This document shows positions 61,506-64,000 of a DNA stretch of 64,000 nucleotides, piece by piece. Under the pieces are notes generated by a model that did no database searches, was not told the origin of the DNA, and saw only the letters and a program-made list of their open reading frames with translations. The position numbers and the translations under genes are program-made. The DNA is from an uncultured Flavobacteriaceae bacterium (GTDB taxonomy: Bacteria; Bacteroidota; Bacteroidia; Flavobacteriales; Flavobacteriaceae): assembly GCA_937136455.1 (NCBI GenBank), contig CAKZOO010000107.1:41071-105070 (forward strand), read 5' to 3'. Position 1 is the first letter of the stretch. Each line of letters starts with the position of its first letter.

Positions 61506-64000
61506 ATGTTTAAACGGTGGTTTTTAACATTTGTAATGCTCCTTGTGAGTCTGTCTGGGTTTTCTCAAACCACAGGCTATTCAAATGTTTATATTACCAC
61601 CTCGGCTACTACCAATGGAAGTTGGAGTGGAGGCACTACAGGACCTTATGTATTTAGTCCAACGGGCGACAATGCCTATGTAAATACCACAGAGATCGAC
61701 AACCGATTAAATGGACTCAGTGGTTATACGGCTTCGAGTGTGAGTATCACCACCAACTATAGTTCAGGCACCCAAGGAGGAAGTATCTATGTAGACAGTA
61801 GTATCTCGGCCAAGAACCGCAAGTTGATACCACAAGAATTAGCATTAGTAGCTCAAGGAGACCTCAATGTTAATAACACTATATATGTAGGTCCTTATAG
61901 TTATAGCGGGGCTAATTACAGTGGACATAATTTGCGTTTAGAAGCAGGGGGATCCATTGCTGTAAATTACCCTATTTATACCACGAACACCTCGCTTTCA
62001 TATACGTATAATGGTCTATTATCTGATGCAGGAGACTTGGTAATCAGTGCTCAGGGAGCGGTAACGATCAGCAACTACCTTAGAGTGCAAGGAACCAATA
62101 ACACATATAATAACATTAGTGCATTTGGATCCGATGCAGGATCGTTGCGTATTAGTGGATCGGGAGTAAGCATAAGTAGGGATATCGATTTACGAGGAGG
62201 AACATCTGCTTATACGGGTACCTCAAGAGATGGACAACCCAATGACCTAACGATCACTACCACAGGAGCTCTTACAAGTGGAGGGGGTAGTAATGATGGT
62301 CAGACCTTAGGTGCTATCTATGCGAAGAATTTTACCAAGGGAGGTAGTGGATCTTTTAAGCTCGATGGAGTAAATGTATTTACCGGCTCAATAAGTATTA
62401 ACTCAGGAACTTTAATCAAGGGAAGTTCGACTTCGATCAGTGATAATTTAGCAACAGTAGTTGATGGTACTTTGGATTTATACGGGAACAATCATCAGGT
62501 TGGAGACTTTAGTGGAAGTGGAAAGGTGACCAGTAGTCAAACGGGCTCAGTGACCTTGAGTTTGTATAATAGCTATGGAAGTTTTAGTGGGATCTTAGAG
62601 GATGGAAGTGGAGTACTCACCATTGAGAAGGATAACTCCTCATCTTCTTATTCTAATAGTAAATGGACTTCTTTTACGGGGAACAATACCTATAGTGGAT
62701 CAACACATTTAAAGCGCTACTCGAAGTTAATCGTAGGTCACAGTAAAGGATTAGGATCTACGAGCTCAGGAACAGTGGTAGATAATACCTCAGGACTTTA
62801 TTTAAGTGGTGACATTAGTGTGGGTAATGAATCCTTATCGATTACTGGCTTGGGTTATAGTAGTTATATCCAAGGATCCCTACAAAACACATCGGGTAGT
62901 AATAGTTGGCAAGGTCCCATCACTATAGGAGGGATCAGTACACGGATTTATGCAAGCTCAGGATCGTTAAGTGTAGGATCGATAAGTGGAACAAACCAGC
63001 ACTTGTATGTATATGGAGATGGAGGAAGTATGACTGTAAGTGGAACGATTGCTTTAGGAACGGGAGGCTTGTATAAATATGAGAACTCGACCTTAACACT
63101 TCAAGGATCGAATAGTTCAACAGGGCGGACTAATATTTATGATGGAAAGGTAGTGGTGCAACATGCTGATGCCTTAGGCTCAACAGCAGCGAGCTACAAT
63201 TATATAAGTGGAGGATCATTGGTGCTCGATGGAGGAATTACCTTAAACTCGAGGGAGTTGCGTGTTAATGGCAATGGCTATTTAAGTGAGGGAGCCTTAC
63301 AATCGACCTCAGGAGACAATCATATTAGTGGAGACTTATTGATATCCAATGCCCGAATTAATACCACCTCAACAAGCTTGACCTTAGATGCGGGATCATC
63401 ACTAACAGGAACCATATTAGAACAAACAGGAACGGGAAGTTTAACCTTGAATAGATCAGCGAGTAATACCGGGATGAAGATCAGTTCAGGGAACCTGGTC
63501 TTAGGAGGCTCTAACTTGTTGAGTAGTACGACAGCCTTCACTTTTAATGGAGGTAACTTGCATACCAAAGGATATGACGCAAGCTTTGGAAGTTTAACTC
63601 TAAGTGAAAACGGAACCATATACTTAGGATCGGGATTACATGAGCTTCGTTTTACGGATGTGGCGAGTATGAATTTTAGAACGCTACAAGTAGAAGGGTG
63701 GCAAGGGACTTACGGAGGTAGTGGAAGTACAGGAACTTCAGGTCAACTCGTAATTGCTAATGACTTAAAACAAGATTACTTAGATCGGATTGTATTTACT
63801 AATAGCAGCACTAATTATTACAGTGTACAACTAGGAGATCAAGAAGTGGTTCCTGGTAGTGATCGAAACGCTAATCCAACGGGCTATGCTAATGTACGAG
63901 TGACAACAGAAGCTACAGTAAGAGGAAGTTGGAGTGGAGGCACTACAGGACCTTATGTATTTAGTCCAACGGGCGACAATGCCTATGTAAATACCACAGA
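61506..64000 (+). CDS. Giant repetitive adhesin with autotransporter-type beta-strand repeats (partial)
   Basis: An uninterrupted frame runs from the ATG at 61506 to the window edge, 831 codons, with the 3' end missing. A signal peptide (about 1-22, ending at SGFSQ) is followed by a serine-, threonine- and glycine-rich sequence. Repeats such as GNNTYSGSTHLKRYSKLIVG and STLTLQGSNSSTGRTNIYDG fit the autotransporter-associated beta-strand (beta-helix) type. The stretch GSWSGGTTGPYVFSPTGDNA near residue 38 recurs at the window edge. The protein probably forms a long beta-helix on the surface. Whether it ends in a T9SS sorting domain cannot be seen. Codon use is less AT-rich than in neighbouring genes. 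Confidence 0.75.
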   Translation, partial: MFKRWFLTFVMLLVSLSGFSQTTGYSNVYITTSATTNGSWSGGTTGPYVFSPTGDNAYVNTTEIDNRLNGLSGYTASSVSITTNYSSGTQGGSIYVDSSISAKNRKLIPQELALVAQGDLNVNNTIYVGPYSYSGANYSGHNLRLEAGGSIAVNYPIYTTNTSLSYTYNGLLSDAGDLVISAQGAVTISNYLRVQGTNNTYNNISAFGSDAGSLRISGSGVSISRDIDLRGGTSAYTGTSRDGQPNDLTITTTGALTSGGGSNDGQTLGAIYAKNFTKGGSGSFKLDGVNVFTGSISINSGTLIKGSSTSISDNLATVVDGTLDLYGNNHQVGDFSGSGKVTSSQTGSVTLSLYNSYGSFSGILEDGSGVLTIEKDNSSSSYSNSKWTSFTGNNTYSGSTHLKRYSKLIVGHSKGLGSTSSGTVVDNTSGLYLSGDISVGNESLSITGLGYSSYIQGSLQNTSGSNSWQGPITIGGISTRIYASSGSLSVGSISGTNQHLYVYGDGGSMTVSGTIALGTGGLYKYENSTLTLQGSNSSTGRTNIYDGKVVVQHADALGSTAASYNYISGGSLVLDGGITLNSRELRVNGNGYLSEGALQSTSGDNHISGDLLISNARINTTSTSLTLDAGSSLTGTILEQTGTGSLTLNRSASNTGMKISSGNLVLGGSNLLSSTTAFTFNGGNLHTKGYDASFGSLTLSENGTIYLGSGLHELRFTDVASMNFRTLQVEGWQGTYGGSGSTGTSGQLVIANDLKQDYLDRIVFTNSSTNYYSVQLGDQEVVPGSDRNANPTGYANVRVTTEATVRGSWSGGTTGPYVFSPTGDNAYVNTT
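61617..64000 (+). repeat. Long direct repeat inside the giant adhesin gene
   Basis: The 77 bases at 61617-61693 are identical to 63924-64000, an offset of 2307 bases (769 codons). The second copy runs into the window edge, so the true length of identity is not known. It keeps the reading frame. Confidence 0.85.

Noticed and set aside
62935..63619. Minus-strand open frames inside the giant adhesin
   Set aside because: They are mirror frames of a strongly biased, serine- and glycine-rich coding strand, with compositions unlike real proteins.

Overview
The window comes from a gliding-type member of the Bacteroidota, most likely class Flavobacteriia. The evidence is the gliding genes gldJ, gldB and gldC, the type IX secretion (T9SS) gene porV, several secreted proteins with 'gliding motility-associated' type B C-terminal sorting domains, PorP/SprF and UpxY family proteins, and promoters of the Bacteroidota TAnnTTTG type. 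It is a chromosomal segment that mixes core loci with accessory ones.

Positions 1-10844 (minus strand) form a surface-polysaccharide operon. A NusG-like UpxY antiterminator is followed by a WecA-type initiating transferase, a membrane-bound regulator-like protein, a nucleotidyltransferase and a YjbH-like outer-membrane protein. Next come three Kdo enzymes (KdsD, KdsB, KdsA), a sialate-type pair (NeuB lacking its SAF domain, and NeuA fused to a KdsC-like phosphatase), a Wzx-type flippase and a partial Wzy-like polymerase. The distal part, from about 7.2 kb down to 1, is visibly more AT-rich, as expected for an exchangeable cassette.

Positions 11380-15986 hold a small secreted TonB-plug-like protein, then murF, gldJ and porV. 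Positions 16106-18529 hold two toxin-antitoxin modules (HipBA, ParDE) between porV and the pyruvate dehydrogenase genes pdhA and pdhC. Positions 21401-27581 hold a hydrolase, engB, a broken AbiE-type toxin-antitoxin pair, gldC-gldB, nadE and a DUF4143-type ATPase. The four accessory modules have inverted-repeat operators placed on or around their promoter -7 boxes.

Positions 27690-30828 carry dnaG, with all four zinc ligands substituted, and a polyprenyl diphosphate synthase. Positions 30909-46315 are a tightly packed dcw (division and cell wall) cluster: mraZ-rsmH-ftsL-ftsI-murE-mraY-murD-ftsW-murG-murC-ftsQ-ftsA-ftsZ, with a recognisable MraZ operator in front and a strong terminator behind. 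A DUF2452 gene, tRNA-Arg(TCG) and yqeY follow.

Positions 47698-64000 are a surface-adhesin region. A 1260-residue T9SS adhesin is followed by its PorP/SprF-type partner and an OmpA-family protein. Facing it is a 2098-residue T9SS adhesin built from Ig-like, MBG-like and thrombospondin-3-like repeats. Beyond that are a small tail-fibre-like secreted protein and the start of a very large repetitive adhesin that leaves the window. That last protein begins a second, near-identical copy of a repeat of about 769 residues right at the window edge.
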